From Chitinophaga sp. XS-30 (lineage in GTDB: Bacteria > Bacteroidota > Bacteroidia > Chitinophagales > Chitinophagaceae), in contig NZ_CP043006.1 in the NCBI RefSeq assembly GCF_008086345.1, positions 4,958,032-5,022,031 on the forward strand: 64,000 nt of DNA, in the 5' to 3' direction. The notes beneath the pieces were generated by a model. That model searched no databases. It was not told where the DNA came from and was given only the letters and a program-made list of their open reading frames with translations. The position numbers were made by a program, and so were the translations under genes. Positions 1-8,870 of the stretch are shown here, in pieces (position 1 is the stretch's first letter; each line of letters begins with the position of its first letter).

Positions 1-854
1 CGTATCATTCTCACCATATGAAGAAAATCAGGGACAGTGATGCCATAAGCAGATTTAAATGCTTCCTGAAGAGTGATGCGGGGTAGTCCCAATCTGAATG
101 CCAGTTTACGGATGCTTAACGGCAGATGAAACTCTTCAAGTATGATCCTGAAACATTTTCTTATCACCTTTTCTACAGAAAGATCGGGGACAATTACAGC
201 ATCTGCTGCAGAAATATCCTGCTGTAGAAAATTGCTGAACAGGTCGGCACCCACCTTAGTGAGAAAATACTTTGCCTGAATCTCAATGTATTTACATTTT
301 TCCACCTCGCGACGCAGGAATTCACAAACGGCGTTAAGCCGGAAAGGTTCGAAATTAAGCGGGCCGCTTTGCTCCGGAACAGGCCGGTCAAGAAGAGGCC
401 TGAGTGCCGGGTAACGACGGACAATGCCGGGAAGATCTTCGGGAAAAACATTTACGTGAAAACTTATGAATTGCTGCCCTGCATTCACGGGCGCCAACTG
501 CGCTTCTGCCAGAAGACTGAAAAGGTTACCCTCTTCTTCCCGTAATTCGAACGGAGTTCCATCCGGCTGCAATACCGCGGTCACACTATCTCCCAGCATG
601 ATATGTGCAACATAAATATGACGGGGAGTTCTGGGCGAAAGGTAAATATCCTTTTTCGCGAATATCCGATGTATCCATATCCTGAATCCGAAGAGTTCCA
701 ACTGCTGACAAAGAATATCGCAATCCTCGTCACTGTAGTAGTACACCTTGGCGAACCGGATGATATGTTCATGATATTTTTGCGGAATACCCGTAAGGGA
801 TGTCGGAACTCCATTCAATCGCTCGATCCACAATGCTTTTACCGGTCTATACAT
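1..854 (-). CDS. AraC-family transcriptional regulator, partial (C-terminus beyond left edge)
   Basis: A stop-free frame of 284 codons runs from an ATG at 854 down to base 1, so the stop lies outside the window. The last ~35 visible residues (SIRKLAFRLGLPRITLQEAF and following) have the first helix-turn-helix of an AraC DNA-binding domain; the second helix-turn-helix is cut off. The ~200 residues before it show no motif I can name and are probably the ligand or dimerisation part. The gene stands alone and faces away from the VOC gene at 1228. The start is the first ATG after an AT-rich stretch. The family is clear from the helix-turn-helix; target and inducer are unknown. Confidence 0.8.
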   Translation of the reverse strand, partial: MYRPVKALWIERLNGVPTSLTGIPQKYHEHIIRFAKVYYYSDEDCDILCQQLELFGFRIWIHRIFAKKDIYLSPRTPRHIYVAHIMLGDSVTAVLQPDGTPFELREEEGNLFSLLAEAQLAPVNAGQQFISFHVNVFPEDLPGIVRRYPALRPLLDRPVPEQSGPLNFEPFRLNAVCEFLRREVEKCKYIEIQAKYFLTKVGADLFSNFLQQDISAADAVIVPDLSVEKVIRKCFRIILEEFHLPLSIRKLAFRLGLPRITLQEAFKSAYGITVPDFLHMVRMI

Positions 855-1227
855 TTCGCAAATAAATAAATTAACGATTAATTTAACGTTTAATTCAGTT
901 TATTGTCAGAAGCTGAAATGTGGAGAAAAAAGCCCGGAAAAAACACCGGATGGTTTATGATTAAAAGACACTCAAAATGCTAGTTAGGGTGAAGAAAATG
1001 ACGAATAAATTTTTATCACTACCGGGAAAAATCCAGTATCCTTCCTCCGCCATATTCCATCTCTAGCTCTCCTGCCATTACATTATTCTGTCCGATACTT
1101 CCCACAGGATAGAGTCGTTGTCAGAACTTTGCACCCACCCCTTCATCTTGTCCCAATCCCCCCGTTTGATTGACCAATATACCCCGCAGGACAGTCTGCA
1201 AACCACCTATCTTTACCAAAAAGAGTT
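855..1227. promoter_or_regulatory. Intergenic region between divergent genes
   Basis: 373 bases without a credible gene. The AT-rich part next to the AraC gene holds TTAACG at 871 and again at 883, a 12-bp direct spacing. Next to the VOC gene TATCTTTA (1208-1215) resembles the Bacteroidota -7 element TAnnTTTG, 13 bases before the ATG; no clear -33 TTTG is seen. Nothing else is recognisable in 900-1200. Confidence 0.35.
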
Positions 1228-1614
1228 ATGAGCAGACTTATCACCGGTTTCGGCGGCTTTTTCTTCCGCGCCAAAGACCCCAAAGCATTGGGCGCCTGGT
1301 ATGAACAATATTTCGGCATCAATTCCATGCAAAGCGGCGAAATATGGAAACAGGATCACGGCCCTACCGTGTTCGCGCCCTTTCGTGCGGATACCGACTA
1401 TTTCGGGCAGGAGCAGCAGTTCATGATCAACTTCCGCGTTACGGACATGGAAAGCCTGCTGGAACAATTAAAAGCCGGTGGCGTGCGCATAGATGAGAAA
1501 CGGACGGACGACAGCATCGGAAAATTCGCCTGGGTGTACGACCCCGAAGGGAACAAGATAGAGCTCTGGCAACCGGCCCCCGAAAGCGAATGGAGCGCAG
1601 GCTCCGCAACATAA
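1228..1614 (+). CDS. VOC (glyoxalase/bleomycin-resistance fold) family protein
   Basis: 128 residues, the usual size of a single-polypeptide VOC protein made of two beta-alpha-beta-beta-beta modules. The N-terminal FFFRAKDPKALGAWYEQYFG and the C-terminal WVYDPEGNKIELWQP are the typical start and end of the fold; the EGNKIELWQ glutamate is a usual metal ligand. It probably binds a metal and a small substrate in the cytoplasm, but the sequence does not show which reaction it performs. It is followed 81 bp later by a Crp/Fnr regulator on the same strand; the two may share a transcript. Confidence 0.85.
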   Translation: MSRLITGFGGFFFRAKDPKALGAWYEQYFGINSMQSGEIWKQDHGPTVFAPFRADTDYFGQEQQFMINFRVTDMESLLEQLKAGGVRIDEKRTDDSIGKFAWVYDPEGNKIELWQPAPESEWSAGSAT

Positions 1615-1695
1615 AGCAGCTTCTCTCCGGCGCAGGCATTCAGCCCCTCCGCCGGAGCTGCCGGAAACCTTGGGAAATCGTACCTTCAGGGCTTT

Positions 1696-2277
1696 ATGGA
1701 TCACTTTTCAGCACTGAAACAGGCTATCGCCGCCATTGCCCCGCTGTCCGCCGAAGAATGGAACGCCTTCAGCGAAGCCCTCACCACCAGGCGCTTCCCC
1801 AAAGGCGAATACCTCTGCCGCGAAGGACAGGTGGAACATTACATCTATTTCCTAGGCAAAGGCGCTACCCGTCACTATTTCCAGCGGGAGGGCAGGGAGT
1901 TCACGGTAGACTTCCATTTCGAGGGCGAATTTGTAACTGCTTATTATTCCTTCCTCACCCGCAAACCTTCCCCCGTCAGCGCCACCGCTATTGAAGACAC
2001 GGAAGCCATACTCATCCCTCACCAGCAGCTGCATGAATTTTATGACCGTCACCATATGGGCGAACGGATCGGGCGGCGCATAGCCGAATACCAATACATC
2101 CGCCGGCTGGAAAGGGAAATGGCGCTGTTGTCCCTCACCGCGGAGGAACGGTACGCGGCGCTGGTGATGCGGAATCCCGCCCTGGTGCAACAGATATCCG
2201 TCAAACACCTGTCATCCTACCTGGGCATCCAGCCGGAAAGCCTCAGCAGGATCAGGAAACAGTTCGGGAAACCCTGA
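1696..2277 (+). CDS. Crp/Fnr-family transcriptional regulator
   Basis: 193 residues. Residues ~20-115 form a cyclic-nucleotide-binding-like beta barrel (RRFPKGEYLCREGQVEHYIY, then FHFEGEFVTAYYSF). The C-terminal ~45 residues carry a short winged helix with ISVKHLSSYLGIQPESLSRI as the recognition region. This is the common Bacteroidota type of Crp-like protein, which usually lacks the arginine needed for cAMP; no Fe-S cysteine cluster is present, so it is not an Fnr oxygen sensor. Ligand and targets are unknown. It sits between the VOC gene and the DoxX gene, which are candidate targets by position only. Confidence 0.88.
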   Translation: MDHFSALKQAIAAIAPLSAEEWNAFSEALTTRRFPKGEYLCREGQVEHYIYFLGKGATRHYFQREGREFTVDFHFEGEFVTAYYSFLTRKPSPVSATAIEDTEAILIPHQQLHEFYDRHHMGERIGRRIAEYQYIRRLEREMALLSLTAEERYAALVMRNPALVQQISVKHLSSYLGIQPESLSRIRKQFGKP

Positions 2278-2389
2278 ACATACAACCGCCGGCAGTAATA
2301 CCTCGCGGAACAGGCGCAAAATAAACTAACATACATCATTTTCTCCCGGCCACGCATGGCTCAACTTTGCGGTAAATAACACGCTAAAA

Positions 2390-2842
2390 ATGGTCGAGAT
2401 CATTCTTATTGCCACGTTCTTCCTTTCCCTGGCCGTTATCCGGCTCACTACCCGCAAATGGGACTTCCCGCGCAGCGGCCGCATCGCCATGTTCGCCATG
2501 CTGAGCTTTACCGCGCTCGGGCATTTCATGTTCCCGAAGGGCATGGCCATGATGATCCCGCCGTTCATCCCGTTCCGGCTGCCCCTGGTCTACATTACCG
2601 GCCTGCTGGAAATCGCCGGCGGCATCGGCCTGCTGCTGCCCAAATTCAGAAAGATCACCGCCATATTACTGATCATATTTTTTGTGATCATTACCCCGGC
2701 CAATATCTATGCCGCCATGCACCACATCAACCTGCAGACAGCCGCCTATGACGGCAACGGCCCCGCCTACCTCTGGTTCCGCCTGCCCCTCCAGGTTTTC
2801 TTCATCGCCTGGGTCTGGTATTTCAATTTAAGAAAGCCTTAA
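2390..2842 (+). CDS. DoxX-like integral membrane protein
   Basis: 150 residues with four hydrophobic segments (about 1-18, 40-60, 68-88 and 115-140) and the GLLEIAGGIGLLLPKFRKI stretch typical of DoxX/DoxX-like proteins. The family sits in the inner membrane; its role is poorly known and is often linked to redox stress. CAACTTTG at 2362-2369, one base from TAnnTTTG, lies 20 bases before the ATG and may be its -7 element. The stop codon is inside an inverted repeat (2835-2857) that leads into the metal-efflux promoter region. Confidence 0.8.
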   Translation: MVEIILIATFFLSLAVIRLTTRKWDFPRSGRIAMFAMLSFTALGHFMFPKGMAMMIPPFIPFRLPLVYITGLLEIAGGIGLLLPKFRKITAILLIIFFVIITPANIYAAMHHINLQTAAYDGNGPAYLWFRLPLQVFFIAWVWYFNLRKP

Positions 2843-2846
2843 CATC

Positions 2847-2894
2847 ATTTTAAGGCTATTTTAAGGCGCACCGGCCGGTTTCGTATTATCTTTG
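2847..2894 (+). promoter_or_regulatory. Tandem ATTTTAAGGC boxes and -7 element ahead of the metal-efflux operon
   Basis: ATTTTAAGGC occurs at 2847-2856 and again at 2858-2867, an 11-bp repeat period. AGCCTTAA at 2835-2842 also pairs with TTAAGGCT at 2850-2857, so an 8-bp inverted repeat overlaps the first box. TATCTTTG (2887-2894) is an exact Bacteroidota -7 word and ends 5 bases before the ATG at 2900, so the transcript should have almost no leader. Paired boxes spaced 11 bp are the usual binding layout of OmpR/PhoB-type response regulators; no such regulator lies in the window. Confidence 0.5.
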
Positions 2895-2899
2895 CCCCC

Positions 2900-3268
2900 A
2901 TGCGCAAAGCACTGGCATACATATTCCTTGCCCTGTACCTGAATACCGCCATGTTCCTGCCGGTAACGGGCGACAATGCGTATGAGACCAGCGGACCGGT
3001 GAAAGATCATATCAACAGCGGTGTGGAATACCTGGTACAATCCCTCCTGGGCTGCAGGGATACTACCCCGGAGGATGAAGAAGAAGACAACAATTCCGCC
3101 AATTACCTTTCCCAGGCCGGCGCACTGGTTTACATTGCTGCCACGCCCATTCAATTAGAGGAACAACCCGGATACGGTCATAACAGGATATCCTATCCTC
3201 CCGGCATTACGGAAAAATTGTACTGCGTACCGCTGGACATCCTGTCCCCTCCCCCTGACATCGCCTGA
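2900..3268 (+). CDS. Small exported protein heading the metal-efflux operon
   Basis: 122 residues. Residues 1-23 are a hydrophobic signal sequence or anchor (MRKALAYIFLALYLNTAMFL). The middle contains an acidic cluster (TTPEDEEEDNN) and the end is proline-rich (DILSPPPDIA). I do not recognise a named domain. It starts right after a strong -7 word and is followed 73 bp later by the TolC-like gene, so it is probably the first gene of the efflux operon and works in the periplasm, perhaps as an accessory or metal-binding protein. That role is inferred from position only. Confidence 0.6.
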   Translation: MRKALAYIFLALYLNTAMFLPVTGDNAYETSGPVKDHINSGVEYLVQSLLGCRDTTPEDEEEDNNSANYLSQAGALVYIAATPIQLEEQPGYGHNRISYPPGITEKLYCVPLDILSPPPDIA

Positions 3269-3341
3269 TCTTCCCCATTTCCATTACCTCATTCTTTCAT
3301 GACCGAGGGGCATATAGTCATGCCCTGAAAAAAGCAGCAAC

Positions 3342-4607
3342 ATGTACTGCATTCGTATATTCCTGTGCGTTACCAGCCTGCTGGTAACTACGGGCCTGCA
3401 TGCACAGGACACCCTGCATATTACCCTGCAACAGGCAGAACAGCAATTCCTGGAACGCAACCTCGCACTGATGGCGGAGCAATACAATATTTCCATCGCA
3501 CAGGCAGAAGTGATACAGGCAAAACTTTACAACAATCCTTCCATCTCCTTCGGCGGGAGCATTTATAATCCGGACCTTCGAAAGTTCGCCGATATCGGCA
3601 ACAGAACAGGCCAATATACCGTTGGAATAGCGCAGCTGATAACGCTGGCGGGCAAACGCAACAAACAGATCACGCTGGCCGGAACAGAAGCCGCCATGGC
3701 GGAAAGCCGTTTCTTTGAATTGCTGCGCACACTCGGCTACACGCTCCGCAGCAACTTCCACAAAGCCCGGTACCTGCAAAGCTCCATCCGCGCATTTGAC
3801 GTACAGGTAAGAACACTGGAGCAACTCGCCTCCACTTACCGCGATCTGCAAAGCAAGGGACTGGTAACGCCGAAAGACGCGATCAGGATACGGTCGCTCT
3901 TATACAGCCTGAAAGCGGAGCAAACCACCCTGCAAAACGAATTCAACGACGTTGAGGGAGAACTGCAACTGCTATTGCAGGATAACCGGAACCGGTACAT
4001 TCCCGATGCGCAAAACCTGCCGATAACACCGGTAAAATCCGTTGCCTTGCAAAGCCTGCTGGATACGGCATTCGCCAACCGCCGGGACCTTCGCCTTGCA
4101 CAACAGGGCCAACAGTACAGCGAAGCGGACTATTCCCTGCAAAAGGCACTGGCCGTACCGGATATGACCATCGGCGCCATGTTCGACAAACGCAGCGATT
4201 ACATCGAAAATGCCAGCCTGCTCAACATCGCATTCGACCTCCCCCTTTTTAACCGCAACCAGGGCAACATCCGGGCAGCCAGACTCCGCATTGCGCAAAG
4301 CAAAGCTTTACTGGAACTGCAGTCCGCCACCGTGGAAAATGAAGTGCGCACCGCCTATGCTAAGGCAGTGAACGCGGACAATATGCTCTGCTCCGTAGAC
4401 CCCGGCTTCCGGGAAGAATTTGAGCAACTGCTGCAAAGCGTTACGGAACATTTTATAAAGAAGAACATCAGCCTGCTGGAGTTTACGGACTTCTGCGAAT
4501 CCTACAAGGAAAACCTGCTGCAACTCAACCAGGTGCATAACGAAAGGATGCAGGCCATCGAACAGCTCAACTTCGCACTGGGAAAAAATCTATTCAACAA
4601 CAAATGA
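3342..4607 (+). CDS. TolC-family outer-membrane efflux protein (CzcC-like)
   Basis: 421 residues with a signal peptide ending near residue 22 (TGLHAQ). Two repeated halves of long amphipathic helices fit the OEP/TolC fold, for example LAQQGQQYSEADYSLQKA and the following SerIle-rich strand region, with FDLPLFNRNQGNIRAARLR as the conserved NRNQG turn. It should form the outer-membrane channel of the tripartite pump with the next two genes. Its stop overlaps the adaptor start by 4 bp (ATGA at 4604), a sign of translational coupling. Confidence 0.9.
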   Translation: MYCIRIFLCVTSLLVTTGLHAQDTLHITLQQAEQQFLERNLALMAEQYNISIAQAEVIQAKLYNNPSISFGGSIYNPDLRKFADIGNRTGQYTVGIAQLITLAGKRNKQITLAGTEAAMAESRFFELLRTLGYTLRSNFHKARYLQSSIRAFDVQVRTLEQLASTYRDLQSKGLVTPKDAIRIRSLLYSLKAEQTTLQNEFNDVEGELQLLLQDNRNRYIPDAQNLPITPVKSVALQSLLDTAFANRRDLRLAQQGQQYSEADYSLQKALAVPDMTIGAMFDKRSDYIENASLLNIAFDLPLFNRNQGNIRAARLRIAQSKALLELQSATVENEVRTAYAKAVNADNMLCSVDPGFREEFEQLLQSVTEHFIKKNISLLEFTDFCESYKENLLQLNQVHNERMQAIEQLNFALGKNLFNNK

Positions 4608-5692
4608 TCATTCACATGAAACCGCTTTTCGCATTTATCATACTCCTCATGCTCAACGCCTGCAGCTCCGGCACACCGGCCACGGACAAGCATGATGACC
4701 CGCTTACCGACAGCCTGATACATCAGCTGCAAACCGCTCCGGTAACCCTGGAAGAAATGGAAGACGTGATCAAGCTGAACGGGAAAATAACAGCGGCGGA
4801 ACAACAACAGGCCAGAGTCTATGCTCTCGTGAGCGGGCGGGTACAATCCGTCAAAGCAGAACTGGGAGACAAGGTGAAACAGGGGCAGGTGCTCGCAGTT
4901 ATCCGGAGTCCGGAAGTTGCCGGCGTAACGAATGAGCGCTCACTCGCGGAAGCCAACCTGGAAATGGCGAAAAAGAACCTGGACACACGGAAATCCCTAT
5001 ACGAATCCAACCTGGTCACCGAACAGGAATACCTGGCGGCGCAGATCGAATACAACAAAGCCAGGTCGGAATACATCAAGGCGGAGCAAGTGTCTGCTAT
5101 CACCGGAGGAAATACGGCAGGGGGATACACATTGAAAGCTCCCATCAACGGGAGTATCATCGAAAAGAACATCACCGGCCATTCGGAAGTAAGGCAGGAC
5201 AATGACAACACCCTCTTCACGATAGCAGACCTCTCCACCGTTTGGGTCATCGCCAATGTTTACGAATCGGATATCCCGAACATCCATACCGGCGATCCGG
5301 TGAAGGTAACCACCCTTGCCGGGCCGGACAAGGAATACTCCGGGCGGATTGACAAGATCTATAACGTGCTGGACCCGGCCAACCGCACCATGAAAGTACG
5401 CATCAGCATGCCCAATCCGCATGAAGAACTCAAACCGGAAATGTTCGCCCGCGTTTATCTCACTTCCCGCAGCAAAGGCGGTAAAAGGCTATGCATTCCC
5501 GCCCGGGCTATTGTGCTGGACAACAGCAAACGATATGTGGTCGTAAAGAAAGACGGCGCCCTGTCCATACGCGGGATAACACTCATCAAACGCATCGGTG
5601 AAAAAGCCTTTATCGAAGGGCTGCATGAAGGGGAGCTGGTGGTTACGCAGACCCAGGTATTCATTTATGACGCATTAAATGTTAAACAGTAA
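4604..5692 (+). CDS. RND efflux periplasmic adaptor, lipoprotein (CzcB-like)
   Basis: 362 residues. The signal ends in a lipobox (LMLNAC, cysteine 20), so the protein is probably membrane-anchored in the periplasm. The biotinyl-lipoyl-like domain is split: RVYALVSGRVQSVKAELGDK and the later TLKAPINGSIIEKNI flank a coiled hairpin (about residues 100-165), the standard layout of HlyD/CusB adaptors. A beta-barrel domain follows (VWVIANVYESDIPNI). It links the inner-membrane pump to the outer-membrane channel. ATG at 4604 overlaps the preceding stop; ATG at 4616 is an alternative that leaves a more typical signal peptide. Its last base overlaps the start of the pump gene. Confidence 0.92.
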   Translation: MIIHMKPLFAFIILLMLNACSSGTPATDKHDDPLTDSLIHQLQTAPVTLEEMEDVIKLNGKITAAEQQQARVYALVSGRVQSVKAELGDKVKQGQVLAVIRSPEVAGVTNERSLAEANLEMAKKNLDTRKSLYESNLVTEQEYLAAQIEYNKARSEYIKAEQVSAITGGNTAGGYTLKAPINGSIIEKNITGHSEVRQDNDNTLFTIADLSTVWVIANVYESDIPNIHTGDPVKVTTLAGPDKEYSGRIDKIYNVLDPANRTMKVRISMPNPHEELKPEMFARVYLTSRSKGGKRLCIPARAIVLDNSKRYVVVKKDGALSIRGITLIKRIGEKAFIEGLHEGELVVTQTQVFIYDALNVKQ

Positions 5693-8600
5693 TGACCAAA
5701 GCCATCAAAAGGATCATCGCCTTTTCCCTGAAGAACAGGCTTTTCATATTTCTGGCTACGCTGCTGCTGGTGATCTGGGGCAGCATCGCCTACAAGAACA
5801 TTCCCATAGAAGCTTTTCCGGATGTAACCAATACACAGATCACCATCATCACCCAATGGCCCGGCAGAAGCGCGGAAGAAGTGGAAAAATTCGTGACCGT
5901 ACCGATAGAAATAGCCATGAACCCGGTACAGAAGAAAACCTCCGTCCGCTCCACTACCGTATTTGGCCTCTCCGTCGTAAAAGTGATCTTCGATGATGGG
6001 GTGGAAGATTATTTTGCCCGGCAGCAGGTGAACAACCTCCTGCGGGACGTGGAAGTGCCGGACGGCGCCGTTCCCAACGTACAGCCGCCCACCGGCCCCA
6101 CCGGTGAAATATTCCGTTATACGCTCCGCAGCGAAACAAGAACGGTGCAGGAACTGAAAACGCTGCAGGATTGGGTAATAGAACGAAGGTTGCTCGGCGT
6201 TCCCGGTGTGGGCGACATCGTAAGCTTCGGCGGCGAAGTGAAGACCTACGAAATAAAGGTAAACCCGCATAAGCTTGCTTCCTATGACATTACGCCGCTG
6301 GATGTGTACGAAGCCGTTTCCAAAAGCAATATCAATGTTGGCGGTGATGTGATCGTGGATAATTCCCAGGCGTATGTCGTGCGCGGCATCGGCCTGCTGA
6401 ACAATGTGGAGGAGATCGGCAATATCATTGTCGATAATATCAACGGTACACCTATCCTCGTAAAGGAGATCGCGGAGGTGGACATCTCTTCCCTGCCCCG
6501 CCTCGGCCAGGTAGGGCGCGACCTCTCCAACGACGTGGTGGAAGGCATAGTGGTGATGCGCAAAGGCGAAAACCCCAGCGAAGTGATCCGGCGGGTACAG
6601 GAAAAGATCGATCAGCTGAACGAGAAAATACTGCCGCCCGATGTGCAGATAGACACTTTCTACAACCGCAGCAACCTCATCGGGTACGCCACAAATACGG
6701 TGTTGCACAATATGCTGGAAGGCATCATCTTCGTAACGGTGATCGTCTTCATCTTCATGGCGGACTGGCGTACCACCCTGATCGTAGCGCTTGTAGTGCC
6801 GCTGGCCCTGCTGTTCGCATTCATCTGCCTGACGCTGAAAGGCATGTCTGCCAACCTGCTCTCCATGGGGGCTATCGACTTCGGCATTATCATAGACGGC
6901 GCTGTGGTGATGGTGGAAGGGATCTTTGTGCTGCTGGACCATCAGGCGAAGAAAGTGGGAATGGAAAAATTCAACCGCATGAGCAAGCTCGGGATCATCA
7001 AGAACACCGGCGGAGAGCTGGGCAAGGCGGTATTCTTCTCCAAGCTGATCATCATTGCGGCACTGCTGCCCATCTTTGCATTCGAAAAAGTGGAAGGCAA
7101 GATGTTCTCCCCGCTGGCCTGGACGCTGGGCTTCGCCCTGCTCGGCGCATTGGTGCTCACCCTCACGCTCGTTCCCCTGCTCAGCAGCCTTTTGCTGCGC
7201 AAAAATGTGCGCGAACGGCATAATCCTTTCGTGGAAGCCATCACTAATGGCGTGATGAAAATGTTCAGCTTCACGTACCGCCGGAAAGCCTTTACCCTGC
7301 TGTTTTCCACGGCGGTCGTGGCTATTGGCCTCTTCCTCTTCAGGTTCCTGGGCACGGAGTTCCTGCCGGAGCTGGATGAAGGCGCCATCTATATCCGCGC
7401 CACTTGTCCGCTCAGCATTTCGCTGGAAGAATCCCGCGACCTGGCGAACAGGATGCGCCGCAGCATCCGCGAATTCCCGGAAGTGAGGCAGGTCATGTCA
7501 CAGACCGGCCGGCCCAACGACGGAACAGATGCCACAGGTTTTTACAATATCGAACTGCATGTGGATATTCACCCGAAAAAAGAATGGAAAAGCGGGAGGA
7601 CGAAAAAAGAACTGATCGCCGCCATGCAGGAAAAACTTGCAACTCCGGGGGTGAACCTCAATTTCTCCCAGCCGATCATGGACAATGTGGAAGAAGCCGT
7701 GTCCGGCGTAAAAGGCTCGCTATGCGTGAAGATCTACGGCGACAGCCTGCATTATACCGAAGCCCGCGCCAATGAAGTATATGAAGTGATGAAAGATATC
7801 GCCGGGGTGGAAGACCTCGGCGTGATCCGCAACATCGGCCAGCCGGAGCTGCGTATTGAGCTGGATGAGAACAAGCTTGCCCTCTACGGCGTTACCACAG
7901 CGGATGCCAATGCCACCATCGAAATGGCCATCGGCGGCAAAGCTGTTTCACAGATATACGAAGGGGAACGCAAGTTCCAGCTCCGCCTCCGGTATATGGA
8001 CAAGTACCGGGAGAATGCGGAGAACATCCGCAACCTGCTCATTCCTTCTATCCACGGCACCAAAGTACCCATCAAGCATATCGCGGACATCAGCACGCTC
8101 ACCGGTCCAAGTATCGTATTCCGTGACGATAACGAACGTTTCACAGCCGTGAAGTTCTCCATTCGGGGCCGTGATATGGGCAGCACTATCGCAGAAGCAC
8201 AACAGAAGGTCAATGCGGCCGTACAGCTGGAAAAAGGCTATGAAATGCAATGGGCGGGTGATTTCGAGAACCAGCAGCGGGCCACCGGCCGGTTGACCCA
8301 GGTAGTGCCGGTGAGCCTGATCATTATTTTCCTGATCCTCTTCGTCATGTTCGGGAATGTCAAGGATGCGGGCATGGTATTGCTGAATGTGCCTTTCGCC
8401 ATCATCGGCGGCATAATGGCGCTGCTCATTACCGGCACCAATTTCTCCATATCCGCGGGTATCGGCTTCATTGCCCTGTTCGGCATCTGTATCCAGAACG
8501 GTGTGATCCTGATCTCCGTATTCAAGAAGAACCTGCTGAACAGCAGGGAGAATATGGAAGACGCGGTTAAATCCGGTCTGCGCACAAGGGTACGGCCGGT

Positions 8601-8778
8601 GGTGATGACGGCATTGATGGCTGCCATCGGGTTACTGCCTGCCGCCATGTCTACCGGCATCGGCTCGGAAACCTCCAGGCCGCTGGCCATTGTGGTGATC
8701 GGCGGGCTCATCACCGCTACTATCCTTACCCTGCTGGTATTCCCGCTGTTCTTTTATATCGGCTACCGCAAAAGGTAA
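5692..8778 (+). CDS. czcA: Heavy-metal efflux RND pump, CzcA type
   Basis: 1028 residues, full length for an HME-RND inner-membrane pump. Membrane segment 4 carries DFGIIIDGAVVMVE with D396, D402 and E409, the same spacing as the proton-relay residues D402, D408 and E415 of Cupriavidus CzcA. The Cu/Ag pump CusA has a different motif at this place (A-x-G-x-x-x-D-A). Export of Co, Zn, Cd or Ni rather than Cu or Ag is therefore expected from family knowledge. Other landmarks are the N-terminal EAFPDVTNTQITIIT and PGRSAEEVEKFVT. It is the last gene of the operon with the small exported protein, channel and adaptor. Confidence 0.93.
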   Translation: MTKAIKRIIAFSLKNRLFIFLATLLLVIWGSIAYKNIPIEAFPDVTNTQITIITQWPGRSAEEVEKFVTVPIEIAMNPVQKKTSVRSTTVFGLSVVKVIFDDGVEDYFARQQVNNLLRDVEVPDGAVPNVQPPTGPTGEIFRYTLRSETRTVQELKTLQDWVIERRLLGVPGVGDIVSFGGEVKTYEIKVNPHKLASYDITPLDVYEAVSKSNINVGGDVIVDNSQAYVVRGIGLLNNVEEIGNIIVDNINGTPILVKEIAEVDISSLPRLGQVGRDLSNDVVEGIVVMRKGENPSEVIRRVQEKIDQLNEKILPPDVQIDTFYNRSNLIGYATNTVLHNMLEGIIFVTVIVFIFMADWRTTLIVALVVPLALLFAFICLTLKGMSANLLSMGAIDFGIIIDGAVVMVEGIFVLLDHQAKKVGMEKFNRMSKLGIIKNTGGELGKAVFFSKLIIIAALLPIFAFEKVEGKMFSPLAWTLGFALLGALVLTLTLVPLLSSLLLRKNVRERHNPFVEAITNGVMKMFSFTYRRKAFTLLFSTAVVAIGLFLFRFLGTEFLPELDEGAIYIRATCPLSISLEESRDLANRMRRSIREFPEVRQVMSQTGRPNDGTDATGFYNIELHVDIHPKKEWKSGRTKKELIAAMQEKLATPGVNLNFSQPIMDNVEEAVSGVKGSLCVKIYGDSLHYTEARANEVYEVMKDIAGVEDLGVIRNIGQPELRIELDENKLALYGVTTADANATIEMAIGGKAVSQIYEGERKFQLRLRYMDKYRENAENIRNLLIPSIHGTKVPIKHIADISTLTGPSIVFRDDNERFTAVKFSIRGRDMGSTIAEAQQKVNAAVQLEKGYEMQWAGDFENQQRATGRLTQVVPVSLIIIFLILFVMFGNVKDAGMVLLNVPFAIIGGIMALLITGTNFSISAGIGFIALFGICIQNGVILISVFKKNLLNSRENMEDAVKSGLRTRVRPVVMTALMAAIGLLPAAMSTGIGSETSRPLAIVVIGGLITATILTLLVFPLFFYIGYRKR

Positions 8779-8870
8779 CATACGGGGCCGGCTGAACGAA
8801 TTTGGTTAATCATTTGTGAATTAACGGTCGTTTGGCCGGCTGCCTTATGTTTTGTTGCTATTTTCACCGC

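Noticed and set aside
5665..7221. Long minus-strand open frame of 518 codons opposite the CzcA gene
   Set aside because: Low-complexity His/Gln/Asp-rich product typical of the antisense of a GC-biased coding frame; the plus strand encodes an unmistakable RND pump.
5692..8778. Copper/silver pump CusA
   Set aside because: Membrane segment 4 carries the DFG-D-G-A-E pattern of divalent-metal pumps, not the CusA pattern.
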